A DNA stretch of 40,431 nucleotides from a virus. Shown piece after piece: positions 22,752 to 28,837 of this stretch. Within the stretch, counting starts at the first letter, position 1; each line of letters starts with the position of its first letter. Location of the stretch: IMG/VR virus record IMGVR_UViG_3300036770_000443, positions 1-40,431 of that record; one strand, 5' to 3'. The notes beneath the pieces were generated by a model that saw nothing but the letters and a program-made list of their open reading frames with translations, did not search any database and had not been told where the DNA came from. The position numbers and the translations under genes are program-made.

Positions 22752-23080
22752 TTGCACATCCCACCTTTTGCCTTCATGACGATCTCGGTGCCTTTGGTCT
22801 TGCCTTTTTTGGCAATACCGTCAGCGGACTTGCGGAACACCGCACCGCCGGTCTTCAGACCTGCGTGGGCTTTGGATGCGGGTTTGGCAGCATGCGCTGC
22901 CAGAGCCTTCTTCATGTCTTTGGTTGCCATAGTGCTACCACCTTTCGCAAATTTACGGCCCTTGTCGGCCTTTGTGAACTCTTGCCCCACGGACTGTGGA
23001 ACCCCTGCTTTCTTGGCAAACGACGGATTGTTGGCCACCGCTGCCATGAAATTATGTTGCTTCTTGCTAGTTGATGGCAC
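22748..23080 (-). CDS. DUF3008-like small basic protein (110 aa)
   Basis: A 110-residue protein starting MPSTSKKQHNFMAAVANNPS, a K(K/Q)Q.FM.AV..NP pattern found in DUF3008-like small proteins. FAKGG (44-48), ADGIAKKGKT (86-95) and AKGG (104-107) follow. The whole protein is highly basic and Ala/Gly-rich. The start overlaps the end of the membrane-anchored 82-residue protein gene by 14 bases. Role unknown; it may bind DNA or the capsid interior. Confidence 0.65.
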   Translation of the reverse strand: MPSTSKKQHNFMAAVANNPSFAKKAGVPQSVGQEFTKADKGRKFAKGGSTMATKDMKKALAAHAAKPASKAHAGLKTGGAVFRKSADGIAKKGKTKGTEIVMKAKGGMCK

Positions 23081-23315
23081 TGCGTTGCTCCTTCATGTAC
23101 GCGTCCAACTTCTCATCCAATCGGTCGAGTCGTTGAAGCACGCGGTTGATATCGCTGTGCACGTCCGTCTTGGTGATGTACTCCTTGGCGATTTCTTCCC
23201 GGGTACGGTTCAACAGGATTTGCACTCGCTTGAGTTCGTCCACCGTTGACTTGATCCACATGAGGATCAATGCGGAGATGAACGACAGGGCCACGTTCCA
23301 GAGCATCAGTTCCAT
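23067..23315 (-). CDS. Small membrane-anchored coiled-coil protein (82 aa)
   Basis: An 82-residue protein with an N-terminal hydrophobic helix (about 5-22, LWNVALSFISALILMWIK), then a charged amphipathic coiled coil (VDELKRVQILLNRTREEIAK, then HSDINRVLQRLDRLDEKLDA). This signal-anchor-plus-coiled-coil layout recalls spanin- or holin-accessory-like phage proteins. The position among head genes and the lack of a lysis neighbour make the role uncertain. Confidence 0.65.
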   Translation of the reverse strand: MELMLWNVALSFISALILMWIKSTVDELKRVQILLNRTREEIAKEYITKTDVHSDINRVLQRLDRLDEKLDAYMKEQRSAIN

Positions 23316-23325
23316 CTGCTAACCT

Positions 23326-23586
23326 TCAGCAGTTCCAAGCCCGCAGGCTTTTGTTGATTCGACTGTTCGGGTCTTTCTTGGCTTTCTCACCGGTCAGCTT
23401 GGACTTCATCCCCTCCATGCGGGCGCAGAAGGACGCACGGCGTCCTGCGTCTGCCTTGGTCTTGGGGTTGGGTGCAGGGGGTTTGAGGTTCATGCCCTGC
23501 TTTTTGGCAGAGGCGCGGCCCTTGGCGTTGAGACCCCCCTTGGGGTCTTTGCCTTCCTTGCGAGTCCATGCGGGTGATTTAGCCAT
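23326..23586 (-). CDS. DUF6321-like small basic protein (86 aa)
   Basis: Starting at ATG 23586, an 86-residue protein, MAKSPAWTRKEGKDPKGGLN, with NLKPPAPNPKTKADAGRRAS, FCARMEGMKSKLTG and an NSRINKSLRAWNC end. This reproduces the DUF6321 pattern (AWTR.EGK.P.GGLN..GR.S...G...KPPAP.PK......R..SFCARM.GM). An upstream in-frame start at 23649 lies inside the previous gene and is rejected; the chosen ATG overlaps that gene's stop by eight bases. Function is unknown, although it is widespread in phages. Confidence 0.8.
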   Translation of the reverse strand: MAKSPAWTRKEGKDPKGGLNAKGRASAKKQGMNLKPPAPNPKTKADAGRRASFCARMEGMKSKLTGEKAKKDPNSRINKSLRAWNC

Positions 23587-23851
23587 AGAACACCAGAGCA
23601 GTTGCGTTCGACACCGTGGCGTACACGTCGGTCTCAAACAAGATGCCATCTGCGGGGATCACGACGCTGAAGGGTTCACCGTTCGCTGCCGTTGTGATGG
23701 TCATCATGCTTGTGCCGCTTGAGCCGCCGTCCTTGAGAGCTACGGAGCCAGCAGACGCCGTGGGCATGACCAGCAAACCACGCACGCGGGTGCGTGCGCC
23801 ATAAGCTGTGCCTGTCTCGTCTACTTGCGCCGCTGAAATGTCAGTTGACAT
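23579..23851 (-). CDS. Small beta-rich late protein (90 aa)
   Basis: A 90-residue protein, MSTDISAAQVDETGTAYGAR, with a beta pattern (RVRGLLVMPTASAGSVALKD, then PADGILFETDVYATVSNATA) and an LVFYG end. It has no cysteine and no membrane segment. The composition and the position just after the capsid-proximal genes suggest a small head protein, such as a decoration or vertex component; that is inference. The ATG lies 12 bases after the preceding gene. Confidence 0.6.
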   Translation of the reverse strand: MSTDISAAQVDETGTAYGARTRVRGLLVMPTASAGSVALKDGGSSGTSMMTITTAANGEPFSVVIPADGILFETDVYATVSNATALVFYG

Positions 23852-23863
23852 AGCGTGCTCCTA

Positions 23864-24172
23864 TTAGCTCAGAGCAGCGCCAACAGCAGTAACCCAAGCA
23901 GAGCCGGTGCTGATCACCAAGCAGTACTCATCATCGCCAGCGCCGTTGTCGTTGATCAAGCGGACTTGACCTTCGTTGCCAGCGGCAGCGGCGGGCAGTT
24001 CTGCGGTTGTGATGGGGGTCAGGGCCAAGAAGTCAGCGACGGTAACGCTGTCTACGCTGGTCGCGGTGCCAAAGGTGGCATCGACAGTGACTGCACCAGT
24101 GGTGGCGTTTTTGGTGATGGACTGAAAGCCGTTCTCCGATCGAACTGGCCCGTTGAAGGTGGTATTAGCCAT
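23864..24172 (-). CDS. Small virion-type protein (102 aa)
   Basis: A 102-residue protein, MANTTFNGPVRSENGFQSIT, with an Ala/Thr-rich middle, GNEGQVRLINDNGAGDDEYC and an Ala-rich end. I recall openings like MANT.F.GPVRS..GF..I in virion proteins of aquatic phages. The start is marked by GAGAGGAAACTCAAATGGC. It is the first gene after the HNH endonuclease and the capsid terminator, so it may need read-through or its own promoter; none was convincing. Confidence 0.6.
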   Translation of the reverse strand: MANTTFNGPVRSENGFQSITKNATTGAVTVDATFGTATSVDSVTVADFLALTPITTAELPAAAAGNEGQVRLINDNGAGDDEYCLVISTGSAWVTAVGAALS

Positions 24173-24197
24173 TTGAGTTTCCTCTCATGCGAGTTAT

Positions 24198-24240
24198 GGT
24201 GTTCTGTCTGCATGACGCCAGCCGGGACTGTCAGAACACC
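24198..24240 (-). other. Nine-bp inverted repeat between HNH gene and next gene
   Basis: GGTGTTCTG at 24198-24206 and its exact complement CAGAACACC at 24232-24240 enclose a 25-base loop. There is no T-run, so it is not a standard terminator. It may be an RNA-processing or mRNA-stabilising structure at the 3' side of the HNH insertion. Confidence 0.5.
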
Positions 24241-24261
24241 GGATGACCCCGGTTTGTAGCA

Positions 24262-24888
24262 TTATGTCACTGTGCGTGGCGGAAACGCAAGCGCCATTGA
24301 GTCGTCTGGCAAATTGTTTGATTTTTTCAGGTTCTCCTCCTGAGTGGTAATCCGTAAGTTCCATGGAACATGCAGTCCACACACGACCTCGGATCGGAGC
24401 GGGTAGATGTGGTCTACGACGTAACGCTCCCCAGTGGTCTGGGAGGACAAGATAGCAGCTTGGTACAGCGCACGAATCTCGGACTTCTGGGCTCTTGTCA
24501 ACCATGGCGGGGTAGCTTGTCGATGCTTACGGCGTCGAGCTTTTGTATTCGCCCGTATGGACAGCAGATTGTTATCCGCCCACGCCTTCCTATATGCGTT
24601 CTTCAGTTCGTTTGGTGTGGCTCTAGCCTTCGCAATCACGTCTGCTTTGTTGGCCTCGTAGTACCGCTCTTTTGCCGCCTTACCTGCGGCTGATTGGTTG
24701 TATGTGCGAAAGTACTCGGCCCGGGTTTCTGCCCCTTTACGCCATTCTTCTTTGAGGCAATCAACACACGCCCCTTTTGTTTTGCGGGGTGCAACGTGCC
24801 CATGCTTGCACGGCTCTCCCGTGAAGTAATACTTGGCCCCGGTAGCTTTGGCTTCAGCACGGGTTTTGGGGAGGTTTGAAACGTCCAT
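24262..24888 (-). CDS. HNH homing-type endonuclease (second copy)
   Basis: A 208-residue free-standing HNH endonuclease. A likely zinc knuckle is formed by C27, H31 (PCKHGHV), C41 and C44. A long basic helical linker follows. The nuclease core at about 157-190 is VVDHIYPLRSEVVCGLHVPW, then N177 and a final KKSNN. It shares the layout of the copy at 3104-3664 but is diverged, so the two came in separately or long ago. It lies between the capsid gene and a structural gene. A stem-loop covers its Shine-Dalgarno (next entry). Probable role: a selfish nuclease that targets related phages. Confidence 0.9.
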   Translation of the reverse strand: MDVSNLPKTRAEAKATGAKYYFTGEPCKHGHVAPRKTKGACVDCLKEEWRKGAETRAEYFRTYNQSAAGKAAKERYYEANKADVIAKARATPNELKNAYRKAWADNNLLSIRANTKARRRKHRQATPPWLTRAQKSEIRALYQAAILSSQTTGERYVVDHIYPLRSEVVCGLHVPWNLRITTQEENLKKSNNLPDDSMALAFPPRTVT

Positions 24889-24894
24889 CTGTAA

Positions 24895-24929
24895 CTCCTG
24901 TGGTTTGACACGGGTAATGTACCACAGGA
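24895..24929 (-). promoter_or_regulatory. Stem-loop that hides the HNH ribosome-binding site
   Basis: TCCTGTGGT (24896-24904, plus strand) pairs with ACCACAGGA (24921-24929) across a 16-base loop. In the minus-strand RNA the 3' arm contains most of the AGGAG Shine-Dalgarno (24895-24899) that serves ATG 24888. A nine-bp stem would limit ribosome access. RNA hairpins of this kind are known to restrain translation of homing endonucleases in T4. Confidence 0.65.
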
Positions 24930-24934
24930 CAACG

Positions 24935-24966
24935 GAAAAAGAAAAACGGCCCCGAAGGGCCGTTCT
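24935..24966 (-). terminator. Rho-independent terminator after the capsid gene
   Basis: Minus-strand RNA reads ACGGCCC-TTCG-GGGCCGT followed by TTTTCTTTTT. It has a perfect seven- to eight-bp GC stem, the very stable TTCG loop and a T-rich tail, 27 bases after the capsid stop. It should end or strongly reduce late transcription past the capsid gene. A weaker T-run on the other side gives some bidirectional potential. Confidence 0.85.
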
Positions 24967-24992
24967 TTTGTGTCAAACCTTGCGGTTTTGTG

Positions 24993-25901
24993 TTACGCGC
25001 CGGGGCTACCGTAGATGCCCAGAGGATCGCTGACCCCGAAGGAGTAGCGTTCACGGGCCTTGTAGCGGGAGTTCCCGGTGTCAAAGTCAGCATCCATGCC
25101 AGTTTGCATGGGGGTGCGGACAAAGTGCTTCAGGCCGTTAGGCACGTCAGTCATCAGGAACCAAGCGTTGGTGTCGGTCAGGTAGTGGTTGACCGTGTAA
25201 CCTTCGGGGATGGAACCCATCGACTTGATGGCGTTGATGTCGTTGTCAGCGGTAGCAACGCGCAGTTCGGTCTTCAACAGACGCTCAGCAACGAATTGCA
25301 GTGCTGGGGGAACGACCAGCTTGCGAGGCTTGGCAGCGATCAGCAGGCCGCGTTCATCCGTCCAACCAGCGATCTGAATAACGGCGGCTTCCAGAGAAGT
25401 CTCGTTCAGGTCGGCAGCGACGGTGGGGCGGTTGCTGTTGGTGCCACCAGAGATCAGGGGGTGAGCGGTCGAGCACAGAACCTGACCGTCACCGTAGGTG
25501 GGGCCGCCGGAGAAGGCTTGGTTCAGGATCGAAGCAGCTTTGACCTGCTTGGTGTAAGCCATGGCGCGAGCCAATGCCTTGGTGTAGCGGCTGGACAGAG
25601 AGTCGTACAGGTTGTCCTCGATGGCTTCTTCAGTCAGCGAGAAACCCATAGCGATGGTCTCGTGCACGTAACGTGCAGTCCATGCTTCTTGGGCGTTGTC
25701 GTAGGCCATTGCGCTGCCTTCGTTCTTCACCGGAGCGGCGGAGAAGCCAGACAGCTTGGTTTCTTCTTCAAAAGAACGCTCAGAGGTTTCGGTCTCGAAA
25801 ATCTCTTTGTGTTCTTCACCGTACTTCTTGTACTCCAGACCAAACAAGGCGTTCAGACCGGGCAAGAGTTCTTTCAGTAGTTGGGCACGAGAAATTGCCA
25901 T
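24993..25901 (-). CDS. Major capsid protein (302 aa)
   Basis: A 302-residue protein beginning MAISRAQLLKELLPGLNALF. The order of elements fits an HK97-fold, Mu gpT-like capsid protein: an acidic N-arm (EEHKEIFETETSERSFEEET), then AMAYDNAQEAWTARYVHETI, a central spine (FSLTEEAIEDNLYDSLSSRY), LCSTAHPLISGG, a loop rich in Asn/Thr, then LVVPPALQFVAERLLKTE and a final YSFGVSDPLGIYGSPGA. It has a strong Shine-Dalgarno (AAGGAG), and is preceded by scaffold and decoration-type genes and followed by a strong terminator, as expected for the most abundant protein. No protease domain is fused. Confidence 0.85.
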   Translation of the reverse strand: MAISRAQLLKELLPGLNALFGLEYKKYGEEHKEIFETETSERSFEEETKLSGFSAAPVKNEGSAMAYDNAQEAWTARYVHETIAMGFSLTEEAIEDNLYDSLSSRYTKALARAMAYTKQVKAASILNQAFSGGPTYGDGQVLCSTAHPLISGGTNSNRPTVAADLNETSLEAAVIQIAGWTDERGLLIAAKPRKLVVPPALQFVAERLLKTELRVATADNDINAIKSMGSIPEGYTVNHYLTDTNAWFLMTDVPNGLKHFVRTPMQTGMDADFDTGNSRYKARERYSFGVSDPLGIYGSPGA

Positions 25902-25912
25902 GATTCAACTCC

Positions 25913-26506
25913 TTAGACGCCAGTGGTCGAGTTGTACTGATGAGTGTTCAGCTTCACCAGAAGTTCAGGATAGCCCGTAGAGGTCTTCGTGGCAGGAACC
26001 ACGGCGATCACACGGATCGGGAGGGTAGCGGTGGTAGCTTCCGAGCCAGCCAACACGGACACAGCGGAATCACCAGTGGTGGTGCTGCCGGTACCTTGAA
26101 TGACGGACATGTTAGCGCCAATCGCGGCGATGGTCGTGGAATCCACAACTTCGCTGGACGAGTTGGTCACGGCCACTTGGAACAGAGCCATCGGGTCATC
26201 GACCACGTAAGCAACTGCGTCCGAAGCAACAGTGCCAGTGGGCCAGTATTGGCTCCAACGGGGCTGCTTGGAAGACGGGTCAGTGTACTGACAGCCGACG
26301 AACACGCCAACCATAGCACCAGAAGTAGTGCCGGAGAATTTTTCAACAACGCCGCCTGTGACCACAGTCACCATGTCGCCGTAGAAGATGTTGCTTGCGT
26401 AGCCAGAAGCGATACCCATTTGACGGGTAGCACCAGCGTACGGCATGCCATCAATACGATTGACAGGCTTTAGGCCATAGGGAGCAGAAACGGTGGGGTA
26501 TGCCAT
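25913..26506 (-). CDS. Putative head decoration protein (197 aa)
   Basis: A 197-residue beta-rich Gly/Ser/Thr protein, MAYPTVSAPYGLKPVNRIDG. It has NIFYGDMVTVVTGGVVEKF, then GVFVGCQYTDPSSKQPRWSQ and LPIRVIAVVPATKT strands, and ends with a short coil. It lies directly upstream of the capsid gene in the transcript. I recall proteins of this type (APYGL.PVN..GG.YAG) as particle components in related aquatic phages. A role as decoration or accessory head protein is inferred from fold and position. Confidence 0.7.
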   Translation of the reverse strand: MAYPTVSAPYGLKPVNRIDGMPYAGATRQMGIASGYASNIFYGDMVTVVTGGVVEKFSGTTSGAMVGVFVGCQYTDPSSKQPRWSQYWPTGTVASDAVAYVVDDPMALFQVAVTNSSSEVVDSTTIAAIGANMSVIQGTGSTTTGDSAVSVLAGSEATTATLPIRVIAVVPATKTSTGYPELLVKLNTHQYNSTTGV

Positions 26507-26525
26507 TTTTCAGACTCCAAAAAAG

Positions 26526-26975
26526 TTAGGTTCCTTTTCCGAAAGTGACCTTCGTTTTGCGCTCATTGAAAAGCGGCATACGAGGATCATTCTCGCGCAT
26601 GAGATTGTTATCGACGGAACGGATTTGGTTCGTAGATTCGCCCATAAAGAACTCGTTACGATCCTGCACCATTTCAACGGGGGCTTTGCACAGCAGCAGG
26701 CCACCAATCAGAATGTTGTCTTTGAAGCGTTCGTTTTCGACGCCAGCCACAAAGATTTCTGGGTGATCAGATGCTTTGACAGGCTCCCAGCCTTCGCGGA
26801 GTTTGAGGGACACGTTCATGGGGTCAACTTCGCCACGAGTGCTCACACGAACCCAGTGAAATTCATAGCCGTCTTCGGGCGTGGGGTTGGGCAGGGTGTC
26901 TGCACGTACCCAAGCGCGTTTGCGGGCCGTTTTTTCGCGGGTCTCAAGTTCACGGTTCAGTCTGTTCTCAGCCAT
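26526..26975 (-). CDS. Late protein between scaffold and capsid genes, unknown function (149 aa)
   Basis: A 149-residue charged protein, MAENRLNRELETREKTARKR, then a beta region (EFHWVRVSTRGEVDPMNVSL, EGWEPVKASDHPEIF) and a disordered basic end (DPRMPLFNERKTKVTFGKGT). The ATGGCTGA start overlaps the scaffold stop by eight bases, suggesting translational coupling. There is no known domain. It could be a scaffold partner or minor head protein. Confidence 0.6.
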   Translation of the reverse strand: MAENRLNRELETREKTARKRAWVRADTLPNPTPEDGYEFHWVRVSTRGEVDPMNVSLKLREGWEPVKASDHPEIFVAGVENERFKDNILIGGLLLCKAPVEMVQDRNEFFMGESTNQIRSVDNNLMRENDPRMPLFNERKTKVTFGKGT

Positions 26976-28017
26976 TTTGTTTCCTCATTTCCATAGCAAC
27001 CTGTTTGGCGTATTCTTCCAGCGGCACACCAAGCCGTTTGGCCAATGCCACCTGCGTCTGTGTCAGCACGATCTTTTTGGGCGCAGTGCTGCGAGTTGCG
27101 GGTGCCACGACGTTCGTCTTGCGACGAGGCTTCGTTTCCTCTGGTTCGTCATCCCCGTCAGCGAACTGATCTGGGAAGACTTGGCGCATACGAGAGTTGA
27201 TCTTCTCGTAGTAGTCGTCAGAGCGTGGGTTCACACCCTGTTTAACCAGCTTCTGATGCAACCCCAACGCAAAGCTGGTCATTTCGTCATCTTGCCCGAA
27301 CCAAGGATTGGCAGCTTGCCACTCCTGAGCCCGACCATCAACAACTGCTGGGGCGGATGTTTGAGTTTGTACCTCAGTTTCGTCTGATTGTAAAGCGGGT
27401 AGTTTGATATTGTTTACACGCTCTGCTTTCAGTTTGGCATTGGTCAGTTCATCTTGCGCTGCAACAACAGCATCTGACTCGCCTGCATCATAGGCAGCCT
27501 TGAATTTGGCCTTGGCCTCCTCAAGCTCACGCTCGGCCATCTTCTTGGCCTGCTCCAGCATGGCTTGTTGGTTCTGGCCAACAGTGCCCTTGAGCTTCTT
27601 GTTCTCCTCGACGAGGCGTGCAGCCATGGCTTCCAGTTCGGCCTTCTCGCGTGCCGCCTGTTCGGCAGCGCGGCGCTGGTCGTGGTAACCCTTGCTGAAG
27701 TGCTGGAGGCGCTTCTTGACCTTCTCAGAGTAGGACTCCAACTCGTCATCGGTCAGTTCGTCTGGGGGAGCGGACGGCTTCTTGCCGCGATCCTTTTTGG
27801 GTGTGTCGTCAACCACCTCAATGTCGAGGTCGTCCTCGTCATCGTCCTTGGCTTTCGCCTTGGCAGCAGGCTTGTCGTCCCGGTCAGGGACGTCTTCAAA
27901 GGGGTCACGACGTCCGTCGATGACGATTTCGGCAGAGCCGTCCTCTTTCATCTTGACATCTTTGCTCGCGTCCCGATCAGGATCGGGGAACGAGAACTCA
28001 ACTTTTTCCATAGGCAT
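26968..28017 (-). CDS. Scaffolding protein (349 aa)
   Basis: A 349-residue acidic, helical protein. Residues 1-90 are disordered and rich in Asp (DDDEDDLDIEVVDD). Residues about 95-200 form a long coiled coil (KKRLQHFSKGYHDQRRAAEQ and after). The C-terminus is basic (RRKTNVVAPATRSTAPKK, ending AMEMRKQNG), as expected for a capsid-binding tail. This charge order and the position between portal and capsid genes match scaffolds of P22-like heads. It would guide procapsid assembly and then leave. The start has GGAGG seven bases upstream. No protease is seen near it. Confidence 0.8.
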   Translation of the reverse strand: MPMEKVEFSFPDPDRDASKDVKMKEDGSAEIVIDGRRDPFEDVPDRDDKPAAKAKAKDDDEDDLDIEVVDDTPKKDRGKKPSAPPDELTDDELESYSEKVKKRLQHFSKGYHDQRRAAEQAAREKAELEAMAARLVEENKKLKGTVGQNQQAMLEQAKKMAERELEEAKAKFKAAYDAGESDAVVAAQDELTNAKLKAERVNNIKLPALQSDETEVQTQTSAPAVVDGRAQEWQAANPWFGQDDEMTSFALGLHQKLVKQGVNPRSDDYYEKINSRMRQVFPDQFADGDDEPEETKPRRKTNVVAPATRSTAPKKIVLTQTQVALAKRLGVPLEEYAKQVAMEMRKQNG

Positions 28018-28019
28018 GA

Positions 28020-28259
28020 TTACACCTCCGTCCAGTCTTCAGCCAACACGTCGGTTTGGCTGGCCGTCCATGGAACCAATTGGTTGTCCACAGTCTTCAT
28101 GGTGATGTAATCACGGTAAGTAAGCTCGGTTCCACACTCCTCACGTGTGAACGTACCACTTTCCGTGTGGATACCAATCCACATACCTTTACCATTCCAA
28201 CCCTCACGGGCCACTTTTTTGCCAGCCTTCAAGGCGGCGATTGCATCTCCGAAGTTCAT
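28020..28259 (-). CDS. tad2: DUF2829/Tad2-like protein, putative anti-Thoeris factor (79 aa)
   Basis: A 79-residue protein from ATG 28259, with a perfect AAGGAGG at the right distance. It starts MNFGDAIAALKAGKKVAREG and continues WNGKGMWIGI, then YITMKTVDNQLVPWTASQTD and LAEDW. This is the DUF2829 pattern (F..AL..LK.GK.V.R.GWNGK.M ... MK..D...VPW..SQTD.LA.DW). Tad2 members of the family bind the cyclic signal of Thoeris defence systems and keep it from the effector. Here the gene sits between GroES-like and scaffold genes, unusual for an early anti-defence gene. Some DUF2829 proteins may do other work, so the activity is inferred. Confidence 0.8.
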   Translation of the reverse strand: MNFGDAIAALKAGKKVAREGWNGKGMWIGIHTESGTFTREECGTELTYRDYITMKTVDNQLVPWTASQTDVLAEDWTEV

Positions 28260-28269
28260 CAGAGCCTCC

Positions 28270-28644
28270 TTACGCACGCGTGATGCCACGCGGATCAGCC
28301 ACGACTGCTTCGATGGAGTCGTCGTTCATCAGGCGGTATTCCACGCCATTGACCCGGATGCGCGTGCCAGAGTTGGCGCGGAACACCACGAAGTCACCCA
28401 CTTTGCACCAAGGGCCGTTGGGAAAACGATCCTTGTCGGAATAGGCTTGGTCGCCCATATCGAGCACCACACCAGTCACAGTCATCAACTGCTCCTCGTA
28501 CAGTGTTCGTTCAGCTTTCACGATGCCAAGATTGTTGAAGGTTTCTTCAATCTGCGGCAGTGCGATCAGCAACCGATACCCGACAGGTTTCGGCATTTGA
28601 GCCTCAACTTCTGCTTCGGTCACGGCGGTAGTTTCTTCAGTCAT
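28270..28644 (-). CDS. GroES-like co-chaperonin (124 aa)
   Basis: From ATG 28644, a 124-residue protein. The N-terminal ~18 residues are acidic, followed by KPVGYRLLIALPQIEETFNN (19-38). A loop region contains GIV (40-42), then VTGVVLDMGD, WCKVGDFVVFRANSG and IRVNGVEYRLMNDDSIEAVV. This is the GroES order: first strand, mobile loop with a hydrophobic tripeptide, G.V..(M/V)G, KVGD.V.F, and a final (D/E)DI.A. It probably works with the host GroEL to fold capsid protein, like T4 gp31. It overlaps the preceding gene's stop by eight bases. An upstream in-frame start at 28695 is inside that gene. Confidence 0.85.
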   Translation of the reverse strand: MTEETTAVTEAEVEAQMPKPVGYRLLIALPQIEETFNNLGIVKAERTLYEEQLMTVTGVVLDMGDQAYSDKDRFPNGPWCKVGDFVVFRANSGTRIRVNGVEYRLMNDDSIEAVVADPRGITRA

Positions 28645-28834
28645 CATCTTCTTCCATTTGAGAACGCGAAAGGTCTTTGGTTGTTTGCATGGCAAGCTGG
28701 AGACCTCGAATCCTGCCTACCACTTCTTTGTATTCGTCGAAGCTCTTAGCCCCTCCGCCTACCAAGAACTGTGACGAGGAGGAGATGTCCTCCTCGAACT
28801 TTTCGATCAGCACGTCAAAGACGGTTTTGGCCAT
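28637..28834 (-). CDS. Small late protein downstream of portal (65 aa)
   Basis: A 65-residue acidic helical protein, MAKTVFDVLIEKFEEDISSS, with a glycine turn (FLVGGGAKSFDEYKEV) and VGRIRGLQLAMQTTKDLSRS, ending MEEDDD. It resembles small helical proteins coded next to portals in aquatic podoviruses, with no known role. The Shine-Dalgarno AAGGAG lies inside the last codons of the portal gene. Confidence 0.65.
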   Translation of the reverse strand: MAKTVFDVLIEKFEEDISSSSQFLVGGGAKSFDEYKEVVGRIRGLQLAMQTTKDLSRSQMEEDDD

Positions 28835-28837
28835 GGA

